Positions 17,682 to 27,384 of a DNA stretch of 64,000 nucleotides are shown one piece after another. The DNA comes from Clostridia bacterium (GTDB lineage: Bacteria; Bacillota; Clostridia; Lachnospirales; Lachnospiraceae): positions 79,645 through 143,644 of the forward strand of contig CAJTFD010000012.1 in the NCBI GenBank assembly GCA_910575625.1, written 5' to 3'. The translations under genes were made by a program, and so were the position numbers. Under the pieces are notes generated by a model. The model searched no databases. It was given only the letters and a program-made list of their open reading frames with translations, and was not told where the DNA came from. How positions within the stretch are numbered: position 1 is the first letter of the stretch; each line of letters starts with the position of its first letter.

Positions 17682-20600
17682 ATGGCAAGAAAGATGAAAA
17701 CCATGGACGGCAACCATGCGGCTGCCCATGCGTCCTATGCGTATTCCGATGTAGCGGCGATCTACCCGATCACGCCATCGTCTGTCATGGCGGAAGCCAC
17801 AGATGAATGGGCGACCCAGGGTAGGAAAAATATCTTCGGGCAGGAAGTCCAGGTGACAGAGATGCAGTCAGAGGCCGGTGCAGCCGGTGCAGTACACGGA
17901 TCTTTGGCGGCCGGTGCGCTGACCACGACCTACACAGCTTCCCAGGGTCTCCTGCTCATGATCCCGAACCTCTATAAGATTGCTGGGGAACAGCTTCCCG
18001 GTGTATTTAACGTGTCTGCACGTGCGCTGGCCAGCCATGCGCTCTCTATTTTTGGCGATCACTCAGACGTATACGCCTGCCGCCAGACAGGGGCTGCCAT
18101 GCTCTGCGAATCCAGCGTGCAGGAGGTCATGGACTTAACGCCTGTGGCACATTGCGCGGCGATCAAGGGCAAGATCCCTTTCATCAATTTCTTTGACGGT
18201 TTCCGCACCTCCCATGAGATCCAGAAGATCGAGACCTGGGATTACGAGGACCTGGCTGACCTGGTGGATCAGGATGCGATCGATGCGTTCCGCAACCGTG
18301 CTTTAAATCCAAACCATCCCTGTCAGAGAGGATCTGCGCAGAACCCGGATATCTTCTTCCAGGCCAGAGAGGCATGTAATCCATACTACGATGCGCTGCC
18401 CGCCATCGTACAGGAATACATGGACAAAGTAAATGCGAAGATCGGTACAGATTATAAATTATTCAACTATTACGGGGCAGAAGACGCAGAGCATGTGATC
18501 ATCGCCATGGGTTCTGTCTGCGATACGATTGAGGAGACGGTGGATTATCTGCAGGCATCCGGCAAGAAAGTGGGCGTGATCAAGGTGCGCCTGTACAGGC
18601 CATTTTCCGCAAAAGCCCTGGTCGGTGCGATCCCGGCTTCCGTAAAACAGATCACCGTTTTAGACCGCACAAAAGAGCCGGGCGCTCTGGGTGAGCCTCT
18701 GTATCTGGATGTGGTCGCAGCCCTGAAAGGCACTGCTTTCCAGGATACACCGATCTTCACCGGACGTTATGGATTAGGATCTAAGGACACCACACCGGCC
18801 CAGATCGTGGCTGTCTATGAAAACAGCAGCAAGACGCCGTTTACCATCGGCATCGTGGACGATGTGACCCATCTCTCCTTGGAGACAGGCGCACCGTTAG
18901 TGACCACACCGGAAGGGACGATCAACTGCAAGTTCTGGGGCCTGGGCGCAGACGGCACGGTGGGCGCGAACAAGAACTCCATCAAGATCATCGGCGACAA
19001 TACGGATATGTACGCACAGGCATATTTCGATTATGACTCCAAGAAATCCGGCGGCGTGACCATGTCCCACCTGAGATTCGGCAAAAAACCGATCAAATCC
19101 ACTTATCTGATCCATCAGGCGAACTTTGTGGCCTGCCACAATCCGTCCTATGTGAATAAATACCATATGGTGGAGGAACTGGTGGACGGCGGCACATTCC
19201 TTCTGAACTGTCCATGGGATATGGAAGGGATCGAGAAACATCTGCCTGGACAGGTGAAAGCCTTCATCGCCAACCATGGGATCAAATTCTATGTGATCGA
19301 CGGTATCAAGATCGGAAAAGAGATCGGCCTGGGCGGAAGGATCAACACAGTGCTGCAGTCTGCATTCTTTAAACTGGCCAACATCATCCCGGAGGAACAC
19401 GCCATCGAGCTGATGAAATCCGCAGCCAAGGCGACTTACGGCCGCAAAGGCGATGCCATCGTGCAGATGAACTACGACGCGATCGATGCGGGCGCAAAAC
19501 AGGTGGTGGAGATCCAGGTACCGGAGAGCTGGAAGAGCGCGGCGGATGAAGGTCTGGCAGTGGCCCATGCAGAGTGTGGCCGCAAAGAAGTGGTGGACTT
19601 TGTCAACAACATCCAGGTGAAAGTCAATGCCCAGGAGGGGAACAGCCTGCCCGTATCCGCATTCCAGGAGTACGTGGACGGCACCACGCCATCCGGCGCA
19701 GCAGCTTACGAAAAACGCGGGATCGCGGTGGACATCCCTGTATGGAAACCGGAAAACTGTATCCAGTGTAACCGCTGTTCCTATGTATGCCCCCACGCAG
19801 TCATCCGTCCGATCGCGCTGAACGAGGAAGAAGCAGCGCAGGCGCCGGAAGGCATGCAGACACTGGCTATGACAGGCATGGATGGATATAAATTTGCCAT
19901 CGTGGTATCCGCTTATGACTGTACAGGATGTGGTTCCTGTGCCAACGTATGCCCGGGCAAGAAGGGCGCGAAAGCGCTGGCCATGGAGAATATGGAAGCC
20001 AACGCAGGATCGCAGAAGTACTTCGATTACGGCGTAGAGAAACCAGAAAAACCGGATGTGATCGCCAAATTCAAAGAATCAACGGTAAAAGGCAGCCAGT
20101 TCAAACAGCCATTACTCGAGTTCTCCGGGGCTTGTGCCGGATGCGGGGAGACTCCTTATGCAAAACTGATCACACAGTTGTTCGGTGACCGGATGTACAT
20201 TGCAAACGCAACCGGATGTTCCTCCATCTGGGGCAACTCATCACCGTCCACACCATATACAGCCAATGCCCAGGGACACGGCCCCGCATGGTCAAACTCC
20301 CTGTTCGAGGATGCGGCAGAGTTTGGTTATGGTATGCTCCTGGCGCAGAACGCAGTCCGCGGCGGCCTGAGGGCGAAAGTGGAAGACGTGGTGGAAAACG
20401 GCAGCAACGAGGACGTAAAAGCGGCCGGAAAAGAATGGCTGGAGACATACGGATGCGGCGCGGCCAACGGCACAGCCACAGAGAAACTGGTGGCAGCCCT
20501 GGAAGCATGCGGATGTGACAAGGCGAAAGAGATCTTAAAACAGAAAGATTTCCTCGGAAAGAAATCCCAGTGGATCTTCGGCGGCGACGGCTGGGCGTAT

Positions 20601-21224
20601 GACATCGGCTTCGGCGGCCTGGATCATGTACTGGCCAGCGGAAAAGACATCAATATCATGGTCTTTGACACAGAAGTCTATTCCAATACAGGCGGGCAAT
20701 CCTCCAAAGCCACACCCACAGGTGCGATTGCGCAGTTTGCAGCGGGCGGCAAGGAAGTGAAGAAGAAAGATCTGGCCAGCATCGCCATGAGCTACGGCTA
20801 TGTCTATGTAGCGCAGATCGCGATGGGTGCAGATTTCAATCAGACTGTAAAAGCCATCGCAGAGGCAGAGGCTTATCCGGGTCCGTCCCTGGTGATCGCC
20901 TACGCGCCGTGTATCAACCACGGGATCAAGAAGGGCATGAGCAAAGCCCAGACAGAAGAAGAGCTGGCCGTAAAGGCAGGCTACTGGCATAACTTCCGTT
21001 ACAACCCAGAGCTCAAGGCTGAAGGAAAAGATGCGTTCATCCTGGACAGCAAAGAGCCCACAGAGAGTTATCAGGACTTCCTGGACGGCGAAGTGCGTTA
21101 CAACTCCCTGAAACGCTCCAATCCGGAAAAGGCTGCAAAACTCTTCGAGATGTCCGAGGACCAGGCAAAAGAGAGATACGCATATCTGAAGAAGCTGATC
21201 ACTCTGTACAGTGGACAGGAATAA
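17682..21224 (+). CDS. nifJ: Pyruvate:ferredoxin (flavodoxin) oxidoreductase
   Basis: 1180 residues, single-chain PFOR. Oxidises pyruvate with CoA to acetyl-CoA, CO2 and reduced ferredoxin, the main fermentative entry point in Clostridia. N-terminal pyruvate-binding domain (YPITPSSVMAE), a two-cluster ferredoxin domain (CIQCNRCSYVCP; CTGCGSCANVCP), a third cluster (CAGCGETPY), and a TPP site GDGWAYDIG with NTGGQSSK. Start 17682 follows AAGGAGG. Stands alone. Confidence 0.97.
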   Translation: MARKMKTMDGNHAAAHASYAYSDVAAIYPITPSSVMAEATDEWATQGRKNIFGQEVQVTEMQSEAGAAGAVHGSLAAGALTTTYTASQGLLLMIPNLYKIAGEQLPGVFNVSARALASHALSIFGDHSDVYACRQTGAAMLCESSVQEVMDLTPVAHCAAIKGKIPFINFFDGFRTSHEIQKIETWDYEDLADLVDQDAIDAFRNRALNPNHPCQRGSAQNPDIFFQAREACNPYYDALPAIVQEYMDKVNAKIGTDYKLFNYYGAEDAEHVIIAMGSVCDTIEETVDYLQASGKKVGVIKVRLYRPFSAKALVGAIPASVKQITVLDRTKEPGALGEPLYLDVVAALKGTAFQDTPIFTGRYGLGSKDTTPAQIVAVYENSSKTPFTIGIVDDVTHLSLETGAPLVTTPEGTINCKFWGLGADGTVGANKNSIKIIGDNTDMYAQAYFDYDSKKSGGVTMSHLRFGKKPIKSTYLIHQANFVACHNPSYVNKYHMVEELVDGGTFLLNCPWDMEGIEKHLPGQVKAFIANHGIKFYVIDGIKIGKEIGLGGRINTVLQSAFFKLANIIPEEHAIELMKSAAKATYGRKGDAIVQMNYDAIDAGAKQVVEIQVPESWKSAADEGLAVAHAECGRKEVVDFVNNIQVKVNAQEGNSLPVSAFQEYVDGTTPSGAAAYEKRGIAVDIPVWKPENCIQCNRCSYVCPHAVIRPIALNEEEAAQAPEGMQTLAMTGMDGYKFAIVVSAYDCTGCGSCANVCPGKKGAKALAMENMEANAGSQKYFDYGVEKPEKPDVIAKFKESTVKGSQFKQPLLEFSGACAGCGETPYAKLITQLFGDRMYIANATGCSSIWGNSSPSTPYTANAQGHGPAWSNSLFEDAAEFGYGMLLAQNAVRGGLRAKVEDVVENGSNEDVKAAGKEWLETYGCGAANGTATEKLVAALEACGCDKAKEILKQKDFLGKKSQWIFGGDGWAYDIGFGGLDHVLASGKDINIMVFDTEVYSNTGGQSSKATPTGAIAQFAAGGKEVKKKDLASIAMSYGYVYVAQIAMGADFNQTVKAIAEAEAYPGPSLVIAYAPCINHGIKKGMSKAQTEEELAVKAGYWHNFRYNPELKAEGKDAFILDSKEPTESYQDFLDGEVRYNSLKRSNPEKAAKLFEMSEDQAKERYAYLKKLITLYSGQE

Positions 21225-21250
21225 GCGGGCAGGTCTTATATAGATTTTTA

Positions 21251-21291
21251 TGCAGCGTCGTCAGAGAGCGGCGCTGCTTTTCCTGTTTTTT
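21251..21291 (+). terminator. nifJ terminator
   Basis: GCAGCG (21252-21257) and CGCTGC (21272-21277) with extra CG pairing inside, then TTTTCCTGTTTTTT. Confidence 0.75.
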
Positions 21292-21381
21292 GGAGAGGAG
21301 CATAAATGGATACGGATCTTCAAGCTCATACCTGCGGGCATCCGGATATGTGAAAATTTCGTGACGATGTGACCAGGACAG

Positions 21382-21410
21382 TTGATTTTGAAAAGGCTTT
21401 GTGGTAGAAT
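21382..21410 (+). promoter_or_regulatory. Promoter of NlpC/P60 gene
   Basis: TTGATT (21382-21387), 17 bp, TAGAAT (21405-21410). The leader is about 140 nt long; apart from this promoter and the preceding terminator I see nothing else in 21225-21555. Confidence 0.5.
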
Positions 21411-21555
21411 AAATCAATGATCATGGATAGTAGTTTGTTTTCATTAACATCAAAAAATCATAAGATGAATATAGAGATAAGGCGCAGACAGCAGATGTGC
21501 TGTATCAGGATGCATATAATGGCACATCAGGAAAGAAGGGAGTCTTAAGGCAGAA

Positions 21556-23373
21556 ATGAAGAATAATCTTATCAGGAAATTACTGTGCATAACATTGATC
21601 TCGGCGATGATCATATCCAGCAGTTTCAGTGCGCTTGCCAGTGGGAATGGGAGTGCGTCTGAGAATGGGGAAGGGATCGTATGGCAGCCGGAGGTGTCTG
21701 AGGAGACTGAGGAGCCAGTAGAGACGCCGGAGGTGACAGAGGTGCCGGATCCGACGGAAACGCCGACGGTCACGCCGGAGCCTACTGTGGAGCCAACCGT
21801 GACGCCCAGTCCTACAGAGACGGTCTCACCCACGGAGACACCGTCTGTGGAACCGACAGTCCCCCCCACAGGCGTACCGGGTGCGGATGATATCGATGGC
21901 GTGCCGGTGGATGAAGGTGAGAAAAGGCCCAATGAAGGGAATGAGACCGGTGAGGGTGGTCCGGAGGATCCTTCCATCACCGTAGATAATGCTGTTGCGG
22001 CGATCGATGCGATCGGAGAAGTGACATTAGACAAAGAGGGGCTGATCTTGAGCGCCAGGAGCATCTATGATATGCTGAGTGAAGAACAGAAAGCCCGGGT
22101 CAGCAATTACAATGTCCTTGTCGCAGCGGAGGAAGCATTGGCCCAGTTAAAAGAGCATGGACAGGGACCGGAACAAGATCCAGGGGATCAGGTGATGGAA
22201 GAGGAGGGGCAGGAGACTGTAAATGAGCCTTCAGTCATTGAAGGCCCCGTGACGATGATCTCCTCCGCCACACATGTGGTGAACCTCAAAGCGGGGCGTA
22301 CGTTTTATCTGAAACAGCTGAAGTCCAATTATTCCTTGAGTTTTGACGAGAAATTTGAGGATGTGATGGATGAGATCGAGGAAGAATACATCAAGGCCAA
22401 TAAATTAGACAAGGAAGACGAATATCTGGTACATAACTGGCAGGATATCCTGGCTGTCTACGTGATGGAACAGGAACGGGCAGGGAAGAAGTCTTTCAAA
22501 TTGGATGATTCTGCAAAAGATGCATTGGCATCTATCTTTGCCGAGATGAATGCGGTGGAGAGGGATAAGAAGAACATTGCCCTTGTCAATTACAAAAACA
22601 TGCATGTGGAAGACTACATCAAAGAGCACAAGAGCGACCTGACAAAAGACGAAGTGAAGACTTTAAGGAAATATGCGGATCAGGATTGCGGTCTTTTATG
22701 CGCGACGATCACGGCGGCCAAGGGATTTATCCGCCAGAGCGCCGGGGAGGAAGTCTCAGAAGAGCGTGTATCCGTTATCCAGGCCGGCTACAGCCTGGTG
22801 GGCAAAGTGGCCTATTTCTGGGGCGGTAAATCGTCTGTTCTGGGATGGGATGACCGTTGGGGCAGTGCGGCGAAAGTCAGTGCCGAGGGCAGTTCCAGCA
22901 CAGGCCGCCTCCGTGCGTATGGATTGGACTGCAGTGGTTTTGTGGATTGGGCTTTCAACAACGGGTATCAGGACACAGATATGGAGAATTTGGTCGGCCA
23001 TGGGACTTCGGATCAATGGAACCGTGCGGAGACGATCGAGGCGAAAGAGGCACAGGCCGGCGATCTGGTGTTCCAGAGAGGACCGGAAGCCGGGAGTGAC
23101 AACCATGTGGGGATCCTGGTGGGCAGATCCACCAGCGGCGATTGGATCGCGGTGCACTGTTCGGGGAGCCAGAACGGTGTCACAGTGGGGGAGGCTTATA
23201 CGGCAAGTTTCCGCTATATCCGCAGACCTACAGTGTATCCAACTCTGGAGGAGCTGAGGGCGGAAAAGGATAAGAAGAAGACAGAACTCTTGGAAGCGGC
23301 GGACAAAAAGAGCCTTTTACGGCAGGCGGTAACCGATGATCCTAATCAGAGTGCCCAGTTGGATCAGCCATAA
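21556..23373 (+). CDS. Secreted NlpC/P60 peptidoglycan hydrolase with Pro/Thr/Glu-rich linker
   Basis: 605 residues. Signal peptide (1-28, ends SALAS), then a low-complexity ETPEVTEVPDPTETPT-type linker at about 45-115, a helical region, and a C-terminal NlpC/P60 domain from about residue 410: Cys in GLDCSGFVDW, His in DNHVGILVG and His in AVHCSG. Likely cuts peptide stems in the cell wall. The linker probably spans the wall. An internal helical stretch (about 290-360) is not recognised. Confidence 0.88.
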   Translation: MKNNLIRKLLCITLISAMIISSSFSALASGNGSASENGEGIVWQPEVSEETEEPVETPEVTEVPDPTETPTVTPEPTVEPTVTPSPTETVSPTETPSVEPTVPPTGVPGADDIDGVPVDEGEKRPNEGNETGEGGPEDPSITVDNAVAAIDAIGEVTLDKEGLILSARSIYDMLSEEQKARVSNYNVLVAAEEALAQLKEHGQGPEQDPGDQVMEEEGQETVNEPSVIEGPVTMISSATHVVNLKAGRTFYLKQLKSNYSLSFDEKFEDVMDEIEEEYIKANKLDKEDEYLVHNWQDILAVYVMEQERAGKKSFKLDDSAKDALASIFAEMNAVERDKKNIALVNYKNMHVEDYIKEHKSDLTKDEVKTLRKYADQDCGLLCATITAAKGFIRQSAGEEVSEERVSVIQAGYSLVGKVAYFWGGKSSVLGWDDRWGSAAKVSAEGSSSTGRLRAYGLDCSGFVDWAFNNGYQDTDMENLVGHGTSDQWNRAETIEAKEAQAGDLVFQRGPEAGSDNHVGILVGRSTSGDWIAVHCSGSQNGVTVGEAYTASFRYIRRPTVYPTLEELRAEKDKKKTELLEAADKKSLLRQAVTDDPNQSAQLDQP

Positions 23374-23393
23374 AGAGTGTTTGTATGTAAAAA

Positions 23394-23429
23394 TGACACC
23401 TACTGTCAATAGGTAGGTGTTGTTTTCAT
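23394..23429 (+). terminator. Terminator after NlpC/P60 gene
   Basis: ACACCTAC and GTAGGTGT arms (about 23397-23423) followed by TGTTTT. Confidence 0.6.
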
Positions 23430-23458
23430 GAAGAAAATACGCGGGATGAGGTGATAAA

Positions 23459-24358
23459 ATGGACATTATAAGCATGGCCGCAGGGCCTTTGATCGGGGCT
23501 GTCATCGGGTATTTTACGAATTTCATAGCTGTCAAGATGCTTTTTAGGCCGCTGCATGAGGTGAAGATCGCAAATTTCAGGATTCCGTTCACGCCGGGGA
23601 TCATACCCAAGGGAAAGGAACGTCTGGCGAAGGCCCTGGGTGCGGCTGTCGGGGGAAATCTGCTGACGGAGGAAGACCTGGAGCAGATCTTTCTTGGCGA
23701 GTCTGTCCGTCAGGTGGTGGTCAAGGCCCTGATGGAAGCGCTCTGCAGTGAACAGAAGCAGGAGTCCACGATCAAGGGATTGTTGACAGATCATATGCCG
23801 GCTGGGAAATACGAGGCGGAGAAAGAATACCTGGAAGATATGCTGTGTGAGAAGCTGCAGGCGGGGCTGGCCCAGATGGACATCACCCGCCTGGTCAACG
23901 AGGAGAGCAAGCGGGTCATCAAGGAGAAACTTGCGGGCACGCTCTTTGAGCGGATGATCAGCGATGAGCTCATAGAGGGGATGACTTCCCATATCGGTGG
24001 CCACATCGAGCGTTATGTGCAGGAAAATGGAAAAGAAATGCTTTTTCCTGTGATCGACGGCCAGGTGACGGACTTAGAAGAGAAAAAGCTCCGGGAACTG
24101 ATGGACGTGACAGGCATTACGCCGGAGAAACTCCAGGAGCTGATCGAGAAGGTCTACATGGATATTGTGCGGGAGCGGGTGTCTGACCTTGCAGGCACAT
24201 TCCACATCCAGGAGATGGTGGAGGAGAAAGTACTGCAGATGGACGTTCTGGAGATCGAGGAGCTGGTCCTGTCTGTGATGAAAAAAGAATTGGATACCAT
24301 TGTCAATCTGGGGGCTCTGATCGGGTTTGTGATCGGGATCGTCAATATCTTTTTCTGA
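23459..24358 (+). CDS. DUF445 family membrane protein (YheB-like)
   Basis: 299 residues. Hydrophobic N-terminus with IGAVIGYFTNFIAVKMLFRP and TPGIIPKGKERLA, the DUF445 signature, long charged helices in the middle, and a C-terminal membrane segment. In Bacillus, relatives are sporulation-associated membrane proteins; function here unknown. ATG 23459 is preceded by a weak GAGGTGATAAA. Confidence 0.85.
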   Translation: MDIISMAAGPLIGAVIGYFTNFIAVKMLFRPLHEVKIANFRIPFTPGIIPKGKERLAKALGAAVGGNLLTEEDLEQIFLGESVRQVVVKALMEALCSEQKQESTIKGLLTDHMPAGKYEAEKEYLEDMLCEKLQAGLAQMDITRLVNEESKRVIKEKLAGTLFERMISDELIEGMTSHIGGHIERYVQENGKEMLFPVIDGQVTDLEEKKLRELMDVTGITPEKLQELIEKVYMDIVRERVSDLAGTFHIQEMVEEKVLQMDVLEIEELVLSVMKKELDTIVNLGALIGFVIGIVNIFF

Positions 24359-24442
24359 AATGGATAGGTGATCGCGGAGCATTGGTTCATCGCTGTGGGT
24401 TTGGACAAGATATACGAAAACATCTAATGAGATTGAAAAAGG

Positions 24443-24482
24443 AAAGGGAGCGGTATATATTATTTGGCCGCTCCCTTTTGCA
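24443..24482. terminator. Bidirectional terminator between DUF445 and glgX
   Basis: Perfect 11-bp stem AAAGGGAGCGG (24443-24453) / CCGCTCCCTTT (24468-24478) with A and T tracts on the two sides, between convergent genes. Confidence 0.9.
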
Positions 24483-24500
24483 TTGCTTTTTTAAATCTGT

Positions 24501-26597
24501 TTAAATGATAGCAGGCACCGCCTCAAAGACTGCGACGGTCCTGGGTCCTATGCACATAGTGTTTTTGATGAGGCAGCGGGGATCCAGGCTGTCCGTATAG
24601 ACGGCCGTCTTCCAGACATAAGGTTTCGGCAGCTTGGGCAGCGTGATCTGCTGATCCTCCCAATAGGCGTTGATCGCCATATAGACCAGGTCGTCCTTGG
24701 AGGAGTGCTCCTTCTGGGAGGCGTACAGGATACAGACGACTTTTGAATCCTCCGTGATCGGGTCACCGGGATGGTTTCCGTGTGTGCTGATCATGGGGAA
24801 ATTCATGGAATTAGGGCGCGCGCCGCCCCGGATGCTGCAATGTTTTTTGCGAAACTGGATCATGAACTTAAAATGCTCGAACAGTTCACGGTTCTTATCC
24901 AGCAAAGACCAGTCCAGCCAGGAGATCTCGTTGTCCTGGCAGTAGGGATTGTTGTTCCCGAACCGGGTATCGCCGAACTCATCGCCGGCCAGGAACATGG
25001 GGGTCCCCCGGCTGCACATGAGGACGGAGATGGCATTTTTCATCAGTTTTAGCCGCAGGGCATTTACCTGGGGATCGTCTGTCTCCCCCTCAACACCGCA
25101 GTTCCAGCTCCGGTTGTCATTGGCCCCATCGGTGTTGTCCCAGCCGTTGGCCAGGTTGTGTTTTTCGTTGTAACTGTACAGATCATGAAGGGTGAAACCG
25201 TCATGGCAGGTGATAAAGTTGATGGACGAATTGTATCCCTTGTACTGGCCTGTGTACAGGTCCAGAGAGCCGCTGATCCGCTTGGCCACGGCGGGTGCCA
25301 TCCAGTAGTCGCCTTTCAGAAAACTGCGCAGATCGTCCCGGTAAAGGCCATTCCACTCCGCCCAGCGGTTCCAGGCCGGGAAGCTGCCCACCTGGTATAG
25401 CCCGCCTGCATCCCAGGCCTCCGCGATCAGTTTCACATCGCCCAGGATGGGGTCGAAGGCCAGGCTCTCCAGCAGAGGCGCATTCTGGATCGGGAGGCCG
25501 TTCTTGTCCCGTCCCAGGATGCTGGCCAGGTCAAAGCGGAATCCATTGATCCTATAGACGGTCACCCAGTAGTGCAGGCATTCCAAGATCATCTGCTGGA
25601 CGATGGGGTGGTTGCAGTTGAGTGTGTTCCCGCAGCCGCTGAAATTGTAATATTGTCCGTCGGGCGTGAGCATGTAGTAGATATTATTGTCGAAACCTTT
25701 GAAACAGAAGAACGGGCCGTGCTCGTTGCCCTCGGCCGTGTGGTTGAACACTACGTCCAGGAAGACTTCGATGCCGTTTTCGTTGAGCTCTTTGACCAGG
25801 GACTTTAATTCGTACCCTTCATGGTTGTACCGGTCATTGGCGGCATAGCTGGTGTTGGGTGCAAAGAAGCTCACGGTATTATAGCCCCAGTAATCCAGAA
25901 GTCTTTTGCCGTCAACTTCCCGGATACCCATGGTCTCGTCAAACTCAAAAATGGGCATCAGTTCCACAGCGGTGACGCCCAGTTCTTTTAAGTAGGGGAT
26001 CTTCTCTTTGATGCCCTGGAAAGTGCCCGGGTGATCCACACCGGAGGAGGCGTGCATGGTAAATCCACGGACATGCAGCTCGTAGATGATGAGGTCCTGC
26101 ATGGGCAGGAGCGGGCGGGTGGCTGTCCCCCATTCAAAGTTATTTAAGACCACGCGGGCCCGGTAGGGGGAGAGGGCGCTGGGACTCTGTCCCCAGATGC
26201 GCTGGCCGGTCACGGCTTTTGCGTAAGGATCCAACAGGATCTTTGTCTTGTCGAAGATCAGGCCGCTGTCTGGTTCATAGGGTCCGTCCAGCCGGTAGGC
26301 GTATTCAAAATCGTGGACATTCAGATTAAATACGATCATGGAAAAAACATCCCCGATGCGGTAATTTTCCGGAAAGGGGAGAATGGCGAAGGGTTCCTCT
26401 TCCTCCCGGCGAAAGAGGAGCAGCTCGCAGGAGACGGCATGGCGGGAATGGACCGTGAAATTCACGGCATTTGCCGAGAGGGCGGTGGCTCCGTTTATCT
26501 CATAGAGACCCGGGCGCACCTCGTAGCCGCTGATCTTGCCCAGGGGCATCAGATGGTATTCCTGTGCAGGAAGGGTGGCAGATGGTATGGATAACAT
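24501..26597 (-). CDS. glgX: Glycogen debranching enzyme / isoamylase-type GH13
   Basis: 698 residues. N-terminal CBM48-like domain, GH13 barrel with NGFRFDLAS (nucleophile Asp), LIAEAWDAGG (acid/base Glu), FITCHDGFTLHDL (third Asp), and an end domain. Hydrolyses alpha-1,6 branches of glycogen. No other glycogen genes nearby. The start has AAGGAAAGCAGG upstream, on the minus strand. Confidence 0.93.
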   Translation of the reverse strand: MLSIPSATLPAQEYHLMPLGKISGYEVRPGLYEINGATALSANAVNFTVHSRHAVSCELLLFRREEEEPFAILPFPENYRIGDVFSMIVFNLNVHDFEYAYRLDGPYEPDSGLIFDKTKILLDPYAKAVTGQRIWGQSPSALSPYRARVVLNNFEWGTATRPLLPMQDLIIYELHVRGFTMHASSGVDHPGTFQGIKEKIPYLKELGVTAVELMPIFEFDETMGIREVDGKRLLDYWGYNTVSFFAPNTSYAANDRYNHEGYELKSLVKELNENGIEVFLDVVFNHTAEGNEHGPFFCFKGFDNNIYYMLTPDGQYYNFSGCGNTLNCNHPIVQQMILECLHYWVTVYRINGFRFDLASILGRDKNGLPIQNAPLLESLAFDPILGDVKLIAEAWDAGGLYQVGSFPAWNRWAEWNGLYRDDLRSFLKGDYWMAPAVAKRISGSLDLYTGQYKGYNSSINFITCHDGFTLHDLYSYNEKHNLANGWDNTDGANDNRSWNCGVEGETDDPQVNALRLKLMKNAISVLMCSRGTPMFLAGDEFGDTRFGNNNPYCQDNEISWLDWSLLDKNRELFEHFKFMIQFRKKHCSIRGGARPNSMNFPMISTHGNHPGDPITEDSKVVCILYASQKEHSSKDDLVYMAINAYWEDQQITLPKLPKPYVWKTAVYTDSLDPRCLIKNTMCIGPRTVAVFEAVPAII

Positions 26598-26698
26598 ATT
26601 TGATACCTGCTTTCCTTGATATTTTGTAGTATTATCTTAATTTCTGTATTTTATCATATCACAGATTGGGGCGGCTGTCCAATGACTATGACAGGACA

Positions 26699-26722
26699 AC
26701 CCCACAGGCGGACTGTGGGGTG
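26699..26722 (-). terminator. Hairpin after sodC-like gene
   Basis: ACCCCACAG / CTGTGGGGT arms with a 5-base loop, just beyond the sodC-like stop. No strong T-run on the minus strand, so strength is doubtful. Confidence 0.45.
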
Positions 26723-26744
26723 TCTGTTCAAGATCCAGGACAGA

Positions 26745-27257
26745 TCATTGCCCGTTGGCCAGGATCTGCCCGCAGGCGATCATCTTCCCGGCATTCCCGG
26801 AGGGCTGGCTGGTCAGGTCATCGGCCCTGTCATGTATGATCAGAGTGTGCCCGATCGCCTCCTCCGGAACGAAACGGCGTGTGTAGAAAAGCGTCAGCGC
26901 ATAGCCGCAGCTGGCGAGTAGGGGCGGGAGGTCTCCCGTGTGTTCCGGGTGTGGGCAGTGTTCCGGGTTCCAGTGCTGTCCCGCGTTGGAAAATGGATCG
27001 TCAGGCGTACCGTCGCAGGACTTTCCCTCATGGATGTGGAAACCGTAGAGATCCCTGCTGCAGGGCCGGGGGTCTTGTGGAAGCCCCTGTACTTCCGCAA
27101 GGAAAAGCGTGCCGCCCCAGCAGGGGTACATGAGCGCCGAACCCCAGATATCTGGGTGGTCGGGGCTTCCGGCAAGGAAAGCGTAGGCCTGGGGCGGCAT
27201 TTCAGAGAGCCGGAGCAGGGCCTGGCGCAGGTCATGGGACATCTGGAGTTTCATCAT
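26745..27257 (-). CDS. Cu/Zn superoxide dismutase-like protein, no signal peptide
   Basis: About 170 residues. All SodC ligands are visible in order: GFHIHEG (two His), GQHWNP (His), HPEHTGDLP (zinc His and Asp), IIHDRADDL (His). The disulfide pair is C in GKSCDG and C in MIACGQI. No signal peptide, so cytosolic or spore-associated. Start uncertain: ATG 27257, or ATG 27272 overlapping the cotJC stop codon; neither has a strong ribosome site. It sits immediately after the cotJC 3' end and was probably the last gene of the cotJ operon. It is now cut off from that operon's promoter by two insertions. Confidence 0.85.
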   Translation of the reverse strand: MMKLQMSHDLRQALLRLSEMPPQAYAFLAGSPDHPDIWGSALMYPCWGGTLFLAEVQGLPQDPRPCSRDLYGFHIHEGKSCDGTPDDPFSNAGQHWNPEHCPHPEHTGDLPPLLASCGYALTLFYTRRFVPEEAIGHTLIIHDRADDLTSQPSGNAGKMIACGQILANGQ

Positions 27258-27262
27258 GGGGT

Positions 27263-27361
27263 TTACTCGCATTTTGTCGGCGCGTCGAAGCTGGGGTTGA
27301 AGGCATAGAAGTTCTTAGCGTCCAGCTGATCCTGCAGCGACCGCAACGCTTCACCGAAACG
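27263..27361 (-). pseudogene. cotJC: cotJC 3' fragment (last ~32 codons)
   Basis: Reading minus strand from 27361 gives RFGEALRSLQDQLDAKNFYA then FNPSFDAPTKCE and a stop at 27263-27265. This is the conserved C-terminus of CotJC, a spore-coat manganese-catalase-like protein. It has no start of its own. It carries the same 14-bp sequence, in the same reading phase, as the larger cotJC piece 3.3 kb away, so it is the displaced tail of one interrupted gene and not a degraded copy. Confidence 0.93.
27348..27361. repeat. Left attachment-core copy of 3.3-kb element
   Basis: GCTTCACCGAAACG, identical to 30655-30668. On the minus strand it encodes RFGEA of CotJC in both places. Confidence 0.92.
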
Positions 27362-27384
27362 GGCAAAGTGCAGCAGATGTATCT

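Noticed and set aside
18897..19796. Long open frame antisense to nifJ
   Set aside because: Lies wholly inside PFOR coding sequence and shows no recognisable motif or ribosome site.
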